Assembly (NCBI GenBank): GCA_964411985.1
Contig: CAYPNF010000004.1
Span: 183,056 to 247,055, forward strand
Reading direction: 5' to 3'
Source of the DNA: CAYPNF01 sp964411985
GTDB taxonomy: Bacteria; Verrucomicrobiota; Verrucomicrobiia; Limisphaerales; J093
Length of the DNA: 64,000 bases
In this document: piece by piece, positions 27,859 to 36,970 of the stretch
How the letters are laid out: every line of letters starts with the position of its first letter
Position numbering within the stretch: position 1 is the first letter of the stretch
Translations under genes and position numbers: made by a program
Notes under the pieces: generated by a model
Told to the model about the DNA's origin: nothing
Seen by the model: only the letters and a program-made list of their open reading frames with translations
Database searches by the model: none

Positions 27859-29121
27859 ATGAGCTCTGCACCCCCCGCCTCTGTGCTTCCAACAGGGCGG
27901 TATGACTTGCTGATCAAGCCTGCCGGCTCGGCGTGCAACTTGGATTGCGCGTACTGTTTCTACCTGGAGAAACAACCCCTCCTCTATCCTGGGGCGCACT
28001 TGAGGATGAGCGATGTCGTGCTGGAGCGTTTGATCCGGCAACACCTGGAAGCCTACTCCGGCGAGTCAGTTCTCTTTGCCTGGCAGGGCGGTGAACCGAC
28101 CCTCGTGGGAGTGGAGTTTTTCCGCCGCGCGATCTCTTTCCAGCAGCGTTTCGCACAGGGCCGGCAGGTGCGGAATACAATCCAGACCAATGCGACGCTA
28201 CTCGACGACGAATGGGGAGCGTTCCTGGCAGAACACCAATTCCTGGTCGGGGTGAGCTTGGATGGTCCCGCTGATTTGCATGATCCCTATCGGCTCGGTC
28301 CGCAACGAGAGCCTACTCAGGAGCAGGTCTTGCGTGGCCTGGAGGTCTTGAAGCGTCATCATGTCGAATGGAATACGCTCACCACGGTCAACCGCCTCAA
28401 TTCCCAAGCGCCATTGCGGGTCTATCAGTTCCTTAAGGACATTGGTTCGATCTATTGGCAGTTCATTCCGGTGGTGGAGCGAAAACCAATCCGTCCGAAC
28501 CCGGTGGACCATGAGTTGGCGGCTCCTCCGGGTAGCGCCGGGGCACAAGAAGAATCAGGGGTAACCGACTGGAGTGTCGAGCCCCGACAGTATGGGAGAT
28601 TCCTGACAACGATCTTTGACCGTTGGGTACGGGAAGACGTTGGACAGATCTTTGTTCAGCTCTTTGACGTTGCCCTGGGCAACTGGCTGCGCATGGACTC
28701 GCCCCTCTGCCTTTTTGCCGAGACTTGTGGACGTGGACCGGTGGTGGAGCACAGCGGGGACCTCTTTTCATGCGACCATTACGTGCATGCGGCTTACCGG
28801 CTCGGAAACCTCATGGAGCAACCGCTGGGAGAAATCGTACGCCTGCCTTTCCAGGAGGGTTTCGGCCGCCATAAATCGGATTCGCTCCCAGCATTCTGCA
28901 GAAGATGTGACGTGCGTTTCGCTTGTCATGGGGAGTGCCCCAAGAACCGGTTTGCTCGCACGCCCGACGGCGAGCCTGGACTCAATTACCTCTGTACTGG
29001 GTACAAGGATTTCTTTCACCACATCAACCCCTGCATGCAGGTGATGGCGCAACTCCTGATCCAGCGTCAACCGGCTGCCAGGATCATGCAGATGTTGGCC
29101 GAGCCAGATCCTGCCGGATAA
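27859..29121 (+). CDS. Radical SAM anaerobic sulfatase-maturating enzyme (anSME) with SPASM domain
   Basis: 420 residues. The radical SAM cluster motif is CNLDCAYC (Cys26, Cys30, Cys33), with WQGGEPTL as the SAM-binding part. A C-terminal SPASM region carries cysteines in LFAETCGRG, FSCDHYV, FCRRCDVRFACHGECP and YLCTGY for auxiliary clusters. The family converts a Cys (or Ser) in sulfatases to formylglycine before export. The gene lies 18 bp after the sulfatase gene on the same strand, so a dedicated pair is inferred. Confidence 0.93.
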   Translation: MSSAPPASVLPTGRYDLLIKPAGSACNLDCAYCFYLEKQPLLYPGAHLRMSDVVLERLIRQHLEAYSGESVLFAWQGGEPTLVGVEFFRRAISFQQRFAQGRQVRNTIQTNATLLDDEWGAFLAEHQFLVGVSLDGPADLHDPYRLGPQREPTQEQVLRGLEVLKRHHVEWNTLTTVNRLNSQAPLRVYQFLKDIGSIYWQFIPVVERKPIRPNPVDHELAAPPGSAGAQEESGVTDWSVEPRQYGRFLTTIFDRWVREDVGQIFVQLFDVALGNWLRMDSPLCLFAETCGRGPVVEHSGDLFSCDHYVHAAYRLGNLMEQPLGEIVRLPFQEGFGRHKSDSLPAFCRRCDVRFACHGECPKNRFARTPDGEPGLNYLCTGYKDFFHHINPCMQVMAQLLIQRQPAARIMQMLAEPDPAG

Positions 29122-29213
29122 GGTGGCCTCGTAGCAGTAGGACCAACCTTATTGGAAGCGGACGAAACGCGACGTCCGGTTCGCAGTCGAGCGACCTTCC
29201 ATCCCAGACGCTT

Positions 29214-30017
29214 TCAGAGCGGTCGCACCCAGATGTTGCGGAAGCGGACGGGGCATCCGTGTCCCCCGAACGCGAGGGGCCCCTTGCTGCTCTTCTTCTT
29301 GAACTCAGGCACGAGGCGGTGGGCCACCTCGCCGTGGATTTCCTCGTTGTGCTGAACGAGCAAACCGTTATGGAAGAGGGTGACCCGCGGAGCCTGAACC
29401 AGCTTTTCTCCGTCGAACTTGGGGGCGAAGAAGATGATGTCGAACGTCTGCCATTGGCCTGGGGGACGGCTGGCGTTGACCAGGGGCGGAGTCTGGCCGT
29501 AGATCGAGGCAGTCTGGCCGTCGGGGTAGATCTTCTCATTATAGGAGTCAAAGATCTGGATCTCGTACACCCCCATCAACATCACGCCGTTGTTTCCTTG
29601 GTTGTACCAGGGACCTTCGAAGTGGGCTGGCCCCATCCATTCCACGTGAATCTGGCAATCGCCAAACTCGCGCTTGGATTCGAGGGGGCCCTCGCCAGCC
29701 TCGATACAGCCATCCACCAGTTTGGAGCCGGTGTAGTTCCACGCCGAGAGGTCTTTGCCGTTGAACAACACCACGGCGTCCGCCGGGGCGGGGACAGGCG
29801 GTTGAGCTGGCCCCGGATCAACGCGCGGCGGGGCGGGACGGTCGGGGTCGTGGACCAGCCACTGGCACCACGGCAGCTTGGGGGTGTCTTTGTACCCATA
29901 GACCCCGGAGCCATCTTTGGCCTTAATGAGGTCGGCCGCCAGAACGGTTTGGAGGCTGAGGAGAATTCCGGCGCCGAGGCTCAGGGCGATGGAGAAAAGA
30001 ATTCGAGTGTTTTTCAT
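29214..30017 (-). CDS. Secreted DUF1080 / 3-keto-disaccharide hydrolase-like protein
   Basis: 267 residues from ATG 30017, which heads a signal peptide (MKNTRILFSIALSLGAG). A Pro-rich linker (PAPPRVDPGPAQPPVPAP) precedes a concanavalin-like domain with VLFNGKDLSAWNYTG, the DUF1080 start motif, and GVYEIQIFDSYN and GPLAFGGHG. Members of this family are lectin-like or hydrolyse 3-keto-glycosides produced by Gfo/Idh/MocA dehydrogenases, two of which lie in this window. It is convergent with the maturase gene. Confidence 0.88.
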   Translation of the reverse strand: MKNTRILFSIALSLGAGILLSLQTVLAADLIKAKDGSGVYGYKDTPKLPWCQWLVHDPDRPAPPRVDPGPAQPPVPAPADAVVLFNGKDLSAWNYTGSKLVDGCIEAGEGPLESKREFGDCQIHVEWMGPAHFEGPWYNQGNNGVMLMGVYEIQIFDSYNEKIYPDGQTASIYGQTPPLVNASRPPGQWQTFDIIFFAPKFDGEKLVQAPRVTLFHNGLLVQHNEEIHGEVAHRLVPEFKKKSSKGPLAFGGHGCPVRFRNIWVRPL

Positions 30018-30126
30018 GTGCCTACGCTTTCTCGTCAGACAGGGGGGTATCCCCTGGCCTGGCGGAAGATTGAAAGTTGTGTAGCAGATCTTCAACGCCT
30101 TGGCCATAAACAAAAGAGAGCCACTC

Positions 30127-30204
30127 CGTAGCCGCGCTTGGCAAAGCGCGCTGACAGGAAGCGATGCGGGAGGGAAGTTGGAGCGGTCTGCCGACCACGG
30201 CTAC
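30127..30204. repeat. REP-like palindromic intergenic element
   Basis: GTAGCCG (30128-30134) and its complement CGGCTAC (30198-30204) flank two inner hairpins: a 7-bp stem (30133-30139 with 30144-30150, loop GGCA) and a 4-bp GGTC/GACC stem (30185-30188, 30193-30196). It resembles the dispersed palindromic elements of several bacterial genomes. No second copy was seen in this window. Confidence 0.4.
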
Positions 30205-30222
30205 AGATGGAGAATCCCAACC

Positions 30223-32631
30223 TCAGTTACACCTCAAGGCCACCGCAGGATCTACCCGGGTTGCGCGCAGGGCAGGGACCAGGCAGGCGGCGAGGGTGAT
30301 AGCGGTGAGGGCGATTCCTGCGCAGAGGAAGGTGAGGGGATCCAGCGGCGTTGTGCCAAAGAGAAGACTTCGCAGCAACGGCGTTAGGGTTAGGGATGCC
30401 ACCAAGCCCAATGCCAGCCCTGCCCCGGCCAGTCGCATCCCCTGCTTCATCACTAATAGGAGCACATTCTTCTGATCGGCCCCCAGCGCCATGCGGATGC
30501 CAAACTCGCCTGTGCGCTGCGCTGCCCCATAGGAAGTGACACCGTAGATTCCTCCGATAGCCAGGATGAGGGCCACTCCCGCCACCACGGCCACGGACCA
30601 TGAGTAAAACCGGCGTACCCAGAGGGAACGTTCCAGACGGTCTTTCATGGTCCTTATGTTGTCCATGGGGAGGTTCTGGTCCGCTCGCCTTAAAATGTCC
30701 CGGAGAGTGGGCACCAGGGATAATGGTTCCACGGAGGTGCGCACTAGCACTGTGACACCTCGGGGCGGTTCAGCTGCGGCCGGGACGTAGACACCGGGAC
30801 GCATCGGTTGGTCCAGTCCGTAGTGCTTCACGTCTTTCACCACCCCTACCACCTGGAGCCAGTTCGAGCCGCCATCCTGGGGCCGGATCCGTTTGCCTAG
30901 GGCTGGTTGGTTGGGCCAAAACATTTCCGCCAGGATCTCGTTGACGATTACGGTCTTGGTCCCCTCGGACCGACCGTCGTCGGCTGCAAAGCTGCGACCG
31001 GAGAGAAGCTGGATGCCCAGTGTCTCGAGGTATTGTGAGTATGCGACGCGCTTGAGGATGACTGGGTTCTGGGCGTCAGGGGCTTTGGGTGGGGCATTCT
31101 CGGGTTCATAGAAATTGCCCCAGTGCCCACCCAGAGGTTCACCGGTGATGGCGCTCGCATGAGTGACCCCAGGAACATTACGGACTGTTTCCAGGTGCGA
31201 TTCAAAGAACCGCAGGCAGTCTTGTCCCTGGGGATAATTGCGATCCGGTAGCTCAAGAGAATAGGCGAGCAGGTTCTCGGCGCGGAATCCGGGATCAACG
31301 CGGTGGACCTCGAGCAGGGCTCTTGCCAGCAGGCCAGCGGTGACCAGCAGGACCAGGGCTAGCGCAATTTCTCCGGTGACAAGTGCGCTCAAGCTCTTTC
31401 GGTACATGGAGTTGCCTTGGACCCGGTTGCTGGCGGCTGCCAGGGCGCTACGGATGTTCCGACCCGAGGCAGCCTGCAGCGCGGGCAACATACCGAAGAG
31501 GCCAGCCGCTAGGAAGGTAAGCACCGAGCAAAAGGCGAACAGCCTGAAGTCGAAGTTGATCTCCACCCATGCGGGCAACCGTTCCGGAATCCAGGCCAGC
31601 ACGCCTTTCAGAATGCCGGTCCCGAGCAACATTCCAACGCCGCTCCCTACGACCGCGAGTGCGAGACTCTCGGCCAACACCTGCTGAGCTACCTGCCATC
31701 GGGTAGCTCCCAGCGACAGCCTGATTCCCATTTCCTGGCACCGAGCCAGGCCACGTGCGAGCATCAGGGACGCGACGTTGGCACAGGCGATCACCAGCAC
31801 CAACCCCACGGTTACCAGCAAAACGCCGGTCACCAGCCGATACTCGCCGAAATAGCGGTCTCGCACCGTCATCAGGATGGGAGAGGTGACTTCGTTCACC
31901 TTGCGTGTCCCGATCATGCTCCGATGGATTTGTTCCAAATCCGCCCTGGCTGCTGGCAATCCCACTCCGTCCTTGAGGCGGCCAATGCCACTGAGAAACC
32001 AGCCATCCGAGTTGTTATCGGATAGCTGCAAGGGTCTCCACACATCGACTTCCTCCGGGAAAGCCGCCTCCTTGGGCAGTACCCCAATGATCGTGTGTGC
32101 CTGGCCGTCCAGAATGAGTTCCTGGCCTAAAACGGCGGCCTGCCCGGCGAACATCCGTTGCCAGAATCCGTGCCCGAGCAGGACCACACCCGGCGCTCCC
32201 GGTTGGTCGTCTTGGGGCAAAAAGGCACGACCCAGGATAGCTCGATAGCCAAGCACGGTTGCCAAGTCATGGCTCGTGCGAAGCCCCGACACTCGCTGTG
32301 ACTCGCCTTTGCGGGTGAATGCACAGCCGGCACTATTCCAGACCCCCATCCCTTCGAACGTCCGGTTCCCTCTGCGCCACGCCACGAAGTCCGGGTAGGC
32401 GATCCCCGTGTATTTCAGGTTCCAGCGTGGGGCGGTTTCGTCAAGATCCACCAACCTGGAAGGTTCCCGAACGGGCAGGGGGCGCAGGTACATTCCATTC
32501 AGGAGGCTGAACACCACTGTGTTCCCGGCAATACCCAAGGAGAGGATCAGGACCGACAAAGCCGTCAAACCGGGACTCCGGGTAAACTGCCGAAAGCTGA
32601 GGCGAAGCGCATTCATTGGTTGCCAAGGCAT
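30223..32631 (-). CDS. ABC transporter permease, MacB/ADOP type
   Basis: 802 residues. An N-terminal membrane segment (LTALSVLILSLGIAGN) and a large periplasmic domain are followed by a FtsX block (VTVGLVLVIACANVASLMLARGLA), a second periplasmic domain, and a second FtsX block (VAGVALILAIGGIYGVTSYGAAQRTGEFG) near the C-terminus. This doubled layout is the long 'ADOP' permease form known from Acidobacteria and Verrucomicrobiota. The ATG at 32616 (MNALRLSFRQF) may be the true start. No ATPase gene lies beside it, so it would have to pair with one elsewhere. Substrate unknown. Confidence 0.88.
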   Translation of the reverse strand: MPWQPMNALRLSFRQFTRSPGLTALSVLILSLGIAGNTVVFSLLNGMYLRPLPVREPSRLVDLDETAPRWNLKYTGIAYPDFVAWRRGNRTFEGMGVWNSAGCAFTRKGESQRVSGLRTSHDLATVLGYRAILGRAFLPQDDQPGAPGVVLLGHGFWQRMFAGQAAVLGQELILDGQAHTIIGVLPKEAAFPEEVDVWRPLQLSDNNSDGWFLSGIGRLKDGVGLPAARADLEQIHRSMIGTRKVNEVTSPILMTVRDRYFGEYRLVTGVLLVTVGLVLVIACANVASLMLARGLARCQEMGIRLSLGATRWQVAQQVLAESLALAVVGSGVGMLLGTGILKGVLAWIPERLPAWVEINFDFRLFAFCSVLTFLAAGLFGMLPALQAASGRNIRSALAAASNRVQGNSMYRKSLSALVTGEIALALVLLVTAGLLARALLEVHRVDPGFRAENLLAYSLELPDRNYPQGQDCLRFFESHLETVRNVPGVTHASAITGEPLGGHWGNFYEPENAPPKAPDAQNPVILKRVAYSQYLETLGIQLLSGRSFAADDGRSEGTKTVIVNEILAEMFWPNQPALGKRIRPQDGGSNWLQVVGVVKDVKHYGLDQPMRPGVYVPAAAEPPRGVTVLVRTSVEPLSLVPTLRDILRRADQNLPMDNIRTMKDRLERSLWVRRFYSWSVAVVAGVALILAIGGIYGVTSYGAAQRTGEFGIRMALGADQKNVLLLVMKQGMRLAGAGLALGLVASLTLTPLLRSLLFGTTPLDPLTFLCAGIALTAITLAACLVPALRATRVDPAVALRCN

Positions 32632-32846
32632 AGTAGCAATGGGTGTGCCATCCTGGCATATAGTAGCTAAGCCTCTGGAGAGGAGTGATTTGTGGGATTT
32701 GGACTATTCAGTCTTTCTCCAGAGCACGCCCGCGCTCGGGATCGTCTCATCCCGGAAATGGGACGTTTCCTTTCGGACAAGGCCGAGGTGACCCTCTCTC
32801 TATTTGTCCAGGCGGTCTTCTCTGGCGGAAGCCCCACGATGCGAAG

Positions 32847-34763
32847 TTAATTCGTGCGCAGGAGTTGGATCTCGTAGAAGCGGATACGGTTGGTAGCGGT
32901 GGCGTCTAGGAAGCTCACCTCCCCACCTGTACCCTGGACGACCGTGCCGATGGCGCGCCAAGGGCTTTGCGGTTGAAATTCGTCCCGAGTGTAGACCTGA
33001 TACTTTGTGCCAGGCAGGGAGTCCCAGACCACGGTGGTGCCTTTGAGATCCAGAGTTGCGCGTTTGATGGCCACCTGGGGAAGCGAGGAAGCGAGAGTGG
33101 GGATACTCCCCGCGTAGAACTCGGTTTGGTTATTGAACCCGTCCCCATCGGGATCGACCTTGGGGCCAGCCTCCGGACGGGTCCAAGGGCTGAAGTATTG
33201 GCGTTGGAAGTAATCGTCGAGCCCATCGAAATTGAAATCGGGGGAGGTAGGTTCGAGACTGAGAAAGCCTTCCGCATAGGAAAGGTTCGTCCCTTTACGG
33301 ACCATGAACGTGCGTAATCCAGGAGTGGCATTGGTCTGTACCGTGACCCCCACGGAGAGAAGGGTCAGGCCTGGGAAACCGCTGGAAGCGGTCAGGGGGG
33401 TTACCGCGACACCGTCACCGGTAATGGAGAGCGTCCCTCCAGAGAGGTCTCCCAACGAGTAGACTCCCAGGATGAGGTTACTATCGCCTTGACGGAGGAC
33501 GGCTGGGGTGACCATCCGGACTTGGTTCAAGGGATCCGTTGTCGGTTTCCGCAAGCCGGCGACGCGCAGAGCCTGATCCCCCGCCAAGGCAGCGTCGGCG
33601 TCCACAACGGCGAAATCCAAGGTTGCAGTTTTTCCCATGGAGAGCACTACGACACGGTTGGTGGTGGGTTCGAAGGCAGTATGCGCGGCCCGGTATTCTG
33701 GGGTGATATCCTGGCCGCGGGTGAGGAATACTCCCGGGCCGGATGGGGCGAGCGGGGATACGTGTACTTCCACCTGACTGGGCGGGAGTGAGGCCATCAG
33801 GTAGGTGCCATCCGTGCGGGTCAGTGTCGCGGACACGAACCCGGACTTCAGGTCGCGGACGGAGACAATCGCTCCAAAGACGGGCGAACCACGGAGGGTG
33901 ACCTTGCCCTGCAGCGCGGACTTGGTCTGAACAAGGCCGATCATGGGGTAAAGGGTCTGGATGCCGGCGATATCGTCGTCGGAAAGCCCGATGAGGGTGT
34001 TGACGCCTTGAGCGCCACGGTAATAGAGCGTGGAGCCTCCGAGGGGTGAATGGTTTAGGCCCAGAAGATGCCCGATCTCGTGAGTCATGGTCCCCTCGAC
34101 GAATTGCCAACCACTGTCCGGTGCTTCAAAGTGAATATCAGTGAACCATTTGAAACCGCTGTAGGGATCGCCGTTCAGGACGATGTCGGCTCCCACCATG
34201 ACCCCGTTTTGGGAGGCGTAATAGGTCATGCCAACGGCTCCCGCAATGCTAGCGGTACCACCGGCGACCATGGTTCCGTTCTTGGCCCAAAAGACCACGT
34301 TGGTATTGTCGGTTTCATCGACATCCACGGGTGGCGGGAGGAGCCCTGCGAATTCGGTGCGCAGCAGGGTGCTGGGGGCCGATTCCCACACCGCAAACGA
34401 GGCCTTCACGGCGTCGATTTCGACGGCGGTGTTCGTGGTGGAGTAGGCGTCGGCGGCGATGAAATAGCGAATCGCGTGGGTCTTCGGATTCACAACATTG
34501 GTGGAGACATTCACCGAGGAACCGTTCAATTCCCAGTGCCGGACGCGGGTGGCGTCCACATAGTCGAGAACATAGGCCTGCGTGGGAAGTGCCCAGGCAA
34601 GGGCTACGAGCAGAACCAGGACCCATGGATGGGCGAGTGACTCGGAAACGCGCAGCGCACGGTTCCAAAACGGCGTGGTGCGTCGCTCCCCGCCATGCTC
34701 CAAAAGCTGCTGCAGACGGTAGCGCGTCTGAGCGCTTGCGCCGCTTACTTGAGGGCTGCTCAT
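32847..34763 (-). CDS. Secreted matrixin-like zinc metalloprotease
   Basis: 638 residues. After a long N-terminal segment with a hydrophobic stretch (PWVLVLLVALAWALP) the catalytic domain contains HEIGHLLGLNH (His228, Glu229, His232, His238), the matrixin zinc site, and a downstream Met-turn-like YPMIG. Beta-rich domains follow (carboxypeptidase-regulatory-like GAIVSVRDLKSGF), then a calcium-type segment (DPDGDGFNNQTEF) and a C-terminal module ending in IRFYEIQLL. Its ATG overlaps the stop of the gene at 34760 by four bases, so the two are co-translated. It probably acts at the cell surface. Confidence 0.87.
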   Translation of the reverse strand: MSSPQVSGASAQTRYRLQQLLEHGGERRTTPFWNRALRVSESLAHPWVLVLLVALAWALPTQAYVLDYVDATRVRHWELNGSSVNVSTNVVNPKTHAIRYFIAADAYSTTNTAVEIDAVKASFAVWESAPSTLLRTEFAGLLPPPVDVDETDNTNVVFWAKNGTMVAGGTASIAGAVGMTYYASQNGVMVGADIVLNGDPYSGFKWFTDIHFEAPDSGWQFVEGTMTHEIGHLLGLNHSPLGGSTLYYRGAQGVNTLIGLSDDDIAGIQTLYPMIGLVQTKSALQGKVTLRGSPVFGAIVSVRDLKSGFVSATLTRTDGTYLMASLPPSQVEVHVSPLAPSGPGVFLTRGQDITPEYRAAHTAFEPTTNRVVVLSMGKTATLDFAVVDADAALAGDQALRVAGLRKPTTDPLNQVRMVTPAVLRQGDSNLILGVYSLGDLSGGTLSITGDGVAVTPLTASSGFPGLTLLSVGVTVQTNATPGLRTFMVRKGTNLSYAEGFLSLEPTSPDFNFDGLDDYFQRQYFSPWTRPEAGPKVDPDGDGFNNQTEFYAGSIPTLASSLPQVAIKRATLDLKGTTVVWDSLPGTKYQVYTRDEFQPQSPWRAIGTVVQGTGGEVSFLDATATNRIRFYEIQLLRTN

Positions 34764-35356
34764 CGCTGACCTCCTCGCACAAAGGCTTTGAGGTCGTCCA
34801 ACCTGATGCTGTCCAATTGTGGGTCCGAGGCGGCGAGCCGGGCTTGCGATCGAGCTCCGTTGCGTCCCAGAAAGAGGTTTCGCACGTATCGGATCTCCGC
34901 CGGCCCATCGGAGAACACCTCGAACTTGCCCTGAGCCAGCCCCAGAATCACTCCTTCGCCGCGCTCGTTTCGCTGCAGGAAGACCACTAGTTCCTCACCA
35001 GGAGCAAGATCTGGCTGACCATCGAGGATGACTCTCGTATCGCCGAGCGTTCCTCCCGCTTGGGCGATCACGATCTCGGCGCCAGGACTTGTCCCTTTCA
35101 GGGTGTCGAGGACCGCGAGCACGATTCTGGTGGTGATGCGCCCTTTGGTGTCACGGAAACAGGATTTCGACTCGACCCTGCCATGGACCACCCAGTCCGC
35201 AGTGGAAGTCAGCTGGCCTAGGGACAAGGGGACCATCTCAACTGCGCGTGGGGAGGCGCAAACAAGAAGGAGCAGAGCGAACACGAGGCAGAACCTCGGC
35301 AAGCCTTGCATTCGAAGCACGAAACTGGATGGATTCGCCATATTCACGGCTTCCAT
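34760..35356 (-). CDS. Secreted protein of unknown function, partner of the matrixin
   Basis: 198 residues with a signal peptide (LPRFCLVFALLLLVCASPRA), then a compact beta-rich domain: TADWVVHGRVESKSC, RIVLAVLDTLKGTSPGAEIVIAQAGG, EELVVFLQRNE. I do not recognise a named family. The last codons overlap the metalloprotease start (ATGA), so the two proteins are made together; an inhibitor, chaperone or co-secreted partner is conceivable. The start could also be the ATG at 35341. Confidence 0.75.
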   Translation of the reverse strand: MEAVNMANPSSFVLRMQGLPRFCLVFALLLLVCASPRAVEMVPLSLGQLTSTADWVVHGRVESKSCFRDTKGRITTRIVLAVLDTLKGTSPGAEIVIAQAGGTLGDTRVILDGQPDLAPGEELVVFLQRNERGEGVILGLAQGKFEVFSDGPAEIRYVRNLFLGRNGARSQARLAASDPQLDSIRLDDLKAFVRGGQR

Positions 35357-35382
35357 GAAGGCAAAAAGGGCCCGAAAAGGCC

Positions 35383-35426
35383 ACTCAAAACGATAACTCC
35401 GGGATTCCTGGGGGGGAATCCCGGAG
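35383..35426 (-). terminator. Terminator hairpin after the second dehydrogenase gene
   Basis: A perfect 12-bp inverted repeat (arms 35397-35408 and 35415-35426, 6-nt G-rich loop), followed on the minus strand by TTATCGTTTT. It lies just downstream of the minus-strand stop at 35449. Confidence 0.65.
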
Positions 35427-35448
35427 CGACTGCTTCAAAACACGGGAT

Positions 35449-36936
35449 TTACACCTTCGCCGGCACGATGAACGGAGCGCGGTAATTGCGGGTCAGAAGT
35501 TGACTGGCCTTCGCATTGCCCAGGAACTTTTCGGTGGCTGGATTCATCTTCAGCACCGCTCCCAATCGGGGCAGGTCCTTGTTGAGATTCACACCATTGT
35601 TGCCAAGGTGCTCGACCATGCGCTGGAAGGTGTTTTCGGCGTCGCGATCCGCCTTGATGGCTTCGCGTGTTTCAGCCGAGGAGGCAAGCCGTCCGACTTG
35701 GTATGAGACATTGCCAGTATGGCAGAGCGCGCTGGAGAGGTGTCCCTCCAAGATGTCAGCGTTCAGGTCCGAGTGGCGGCGACTGCGCATGGCTTTGAGG
35801 AAGTTGCCATGGTGACTATCGGAACCGGCGAAGCGCTTGATTTCCTTGCCCTGCTTGTCAAAGGCGATGGCAGAGTTGTAGTCGGGTACCAGAACATGCC
35901 CACCTTCGCAGTGGACGACGACGGCGATGGAACCGCCCATGAACTTGTCCATGTCCTTCGATTCGCTGCCTGAGGTGAGGCCTCGAACCTCAAAGATCAA
36001 GGGGGCATTAGCATAGTCGTGGAAGATCATGAAGGTGTTGGGCGTGGTGCCGTCGTCCACGTAACCGAATCGACCGCCAATCCCAACGACCCGTGGAGAA
36101 AGGGCGTTCTCCCCCAGGAACCAACGGGCGATGTCCATCTGATGAATCCCTTGGTTTCCGAGGTCGCCGTTACCGGTCGGCCAGACCCAATGCCAATCGT
36201 AGTGCAGTTGCTTGCGGGTGAGCGGTTCTTTGGGAGCGGGACCACACCACAGATCGTAGTCCACCGAGGGTGGAGGGGTTTGGGGTCCATCAGCCTTGCC
36301 GATGCTGGCACGGCGTTTGTAGCACAGGCCTCGGGCGATTTGGATTTTGCCCAGATTACCTGCCTGGACCCAGGCGACGGCCTCACGGATGCCGAAGCTG
36401 GAGCGGCACTGCGTGCCGGTCTGGACGATCCGATTGTACTTTCTTGCTGCCTCGACCATCTTCCGGCCCTCCCAGACGTTGTGGGACACGGGCTTTTCGA
36501 CGTAGACATCCTTGCCGGCTTGGACGGCCCAGATGGTGGCCAGCGCATGCCAATGGTTGGGCGTGGCCATCGAGATGGCATCGATATCCGCCTGTTCGAG
36601 GAGTTTACGGACATCGGTAAAGCCTTCAACGGTCTGATTCTGCTTCTTGAAGCCCTCCACACCCTTGGCGAGCACTTCACTGTCGACGTCGCAGAGCGCA
36701 ACGATACGGACCTTTTCCCCTTTTTCCCGCAGTTTCTGGATACTCGAAATGTGGCTGCCACCCTGGCTGCGGAAACCCACGATACCAATGCGGATTTCGT
36801 CGTTGGCACCGAGGATCCGTCCCGTCTTCGTGGGTTTGCTTGTGGTGGAGCAGCCGCTAAAGAGCGAGGCAAAGCCAAGCCCGGCTGCGGCTGCTGCCGA
36901 GTGCTGGAGGAAGAGTCGTCGATTGATGCTATTCAT
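35449..36936 (-). CDS. Tat-exported Gfo/Idh/MocA oxidoreductase, possible lipoprotein
   Basis: 495 residues from the ATG at 36936. The N-terminus combines a twin-arginine motif (NRRLFLQHS) and a lipobox-like SLFSGC, so it may be a Tat-exported lipoprotein. The Rossmann motif is unusual (GIVGFRSQGGSHI), and the substrate motif is EKP as normal (YVEKPVSHNVWEGRKM). The C-terminal half contains HQMDIARWFLGE. The gene lies 34 bp after the PmoA-like gene on the same strand and is followed by a terminator, so the two form an operon. It probably oxidises a sugar or glycoside in the periplasm. Confidence 0.92.
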   Translation of the reverse strand: MNSINRRLFLQHSAAAAAGLGFASLFSGCSTTSKPTKTGRILGANDEIRIGIVGFRSQGGSHISSIQKLREKGEKVRIVALCDVDSEVLAKGVEGFKKQNQTVEGFTDVRKLLEQADIDAISMATPNHWHALATIWAVQAGKDVYVEKPVSHNVWEGRKMVEAARKYNRIVQTGTQCRSSFGIREAVAWVQAGNLGKIQIARGLCYKRRASIGKADGPQTPPPSVDYDLWCGPAPKEPLTRKQLHYDWHWVWPTGNGDLGNQGIHQMDIARWFLGENALSPRVVGIGGRFGYVDDGTTPNTFMIFHDYANAPLIFEVRGLTSGSESKDMDKFMGGSIAVVVHCEGGHVLVPDYNSAIAFDKQGKEIKRFAGSDSHHGNFLKAMRSRRHSDLNADILEGHLSSALCHTGNVSYQVGRLASSAETREAIKADRDAENTFQRMVEHLGNNGVNLNKDLPRLGAVLKMNPATEKFLGNAKASQLLTRNYRAPFIVPAKV

Positions 36937-36970
36937 AAATGGGGGGCAGGTTTGTAGGTAGGGAGACAGG

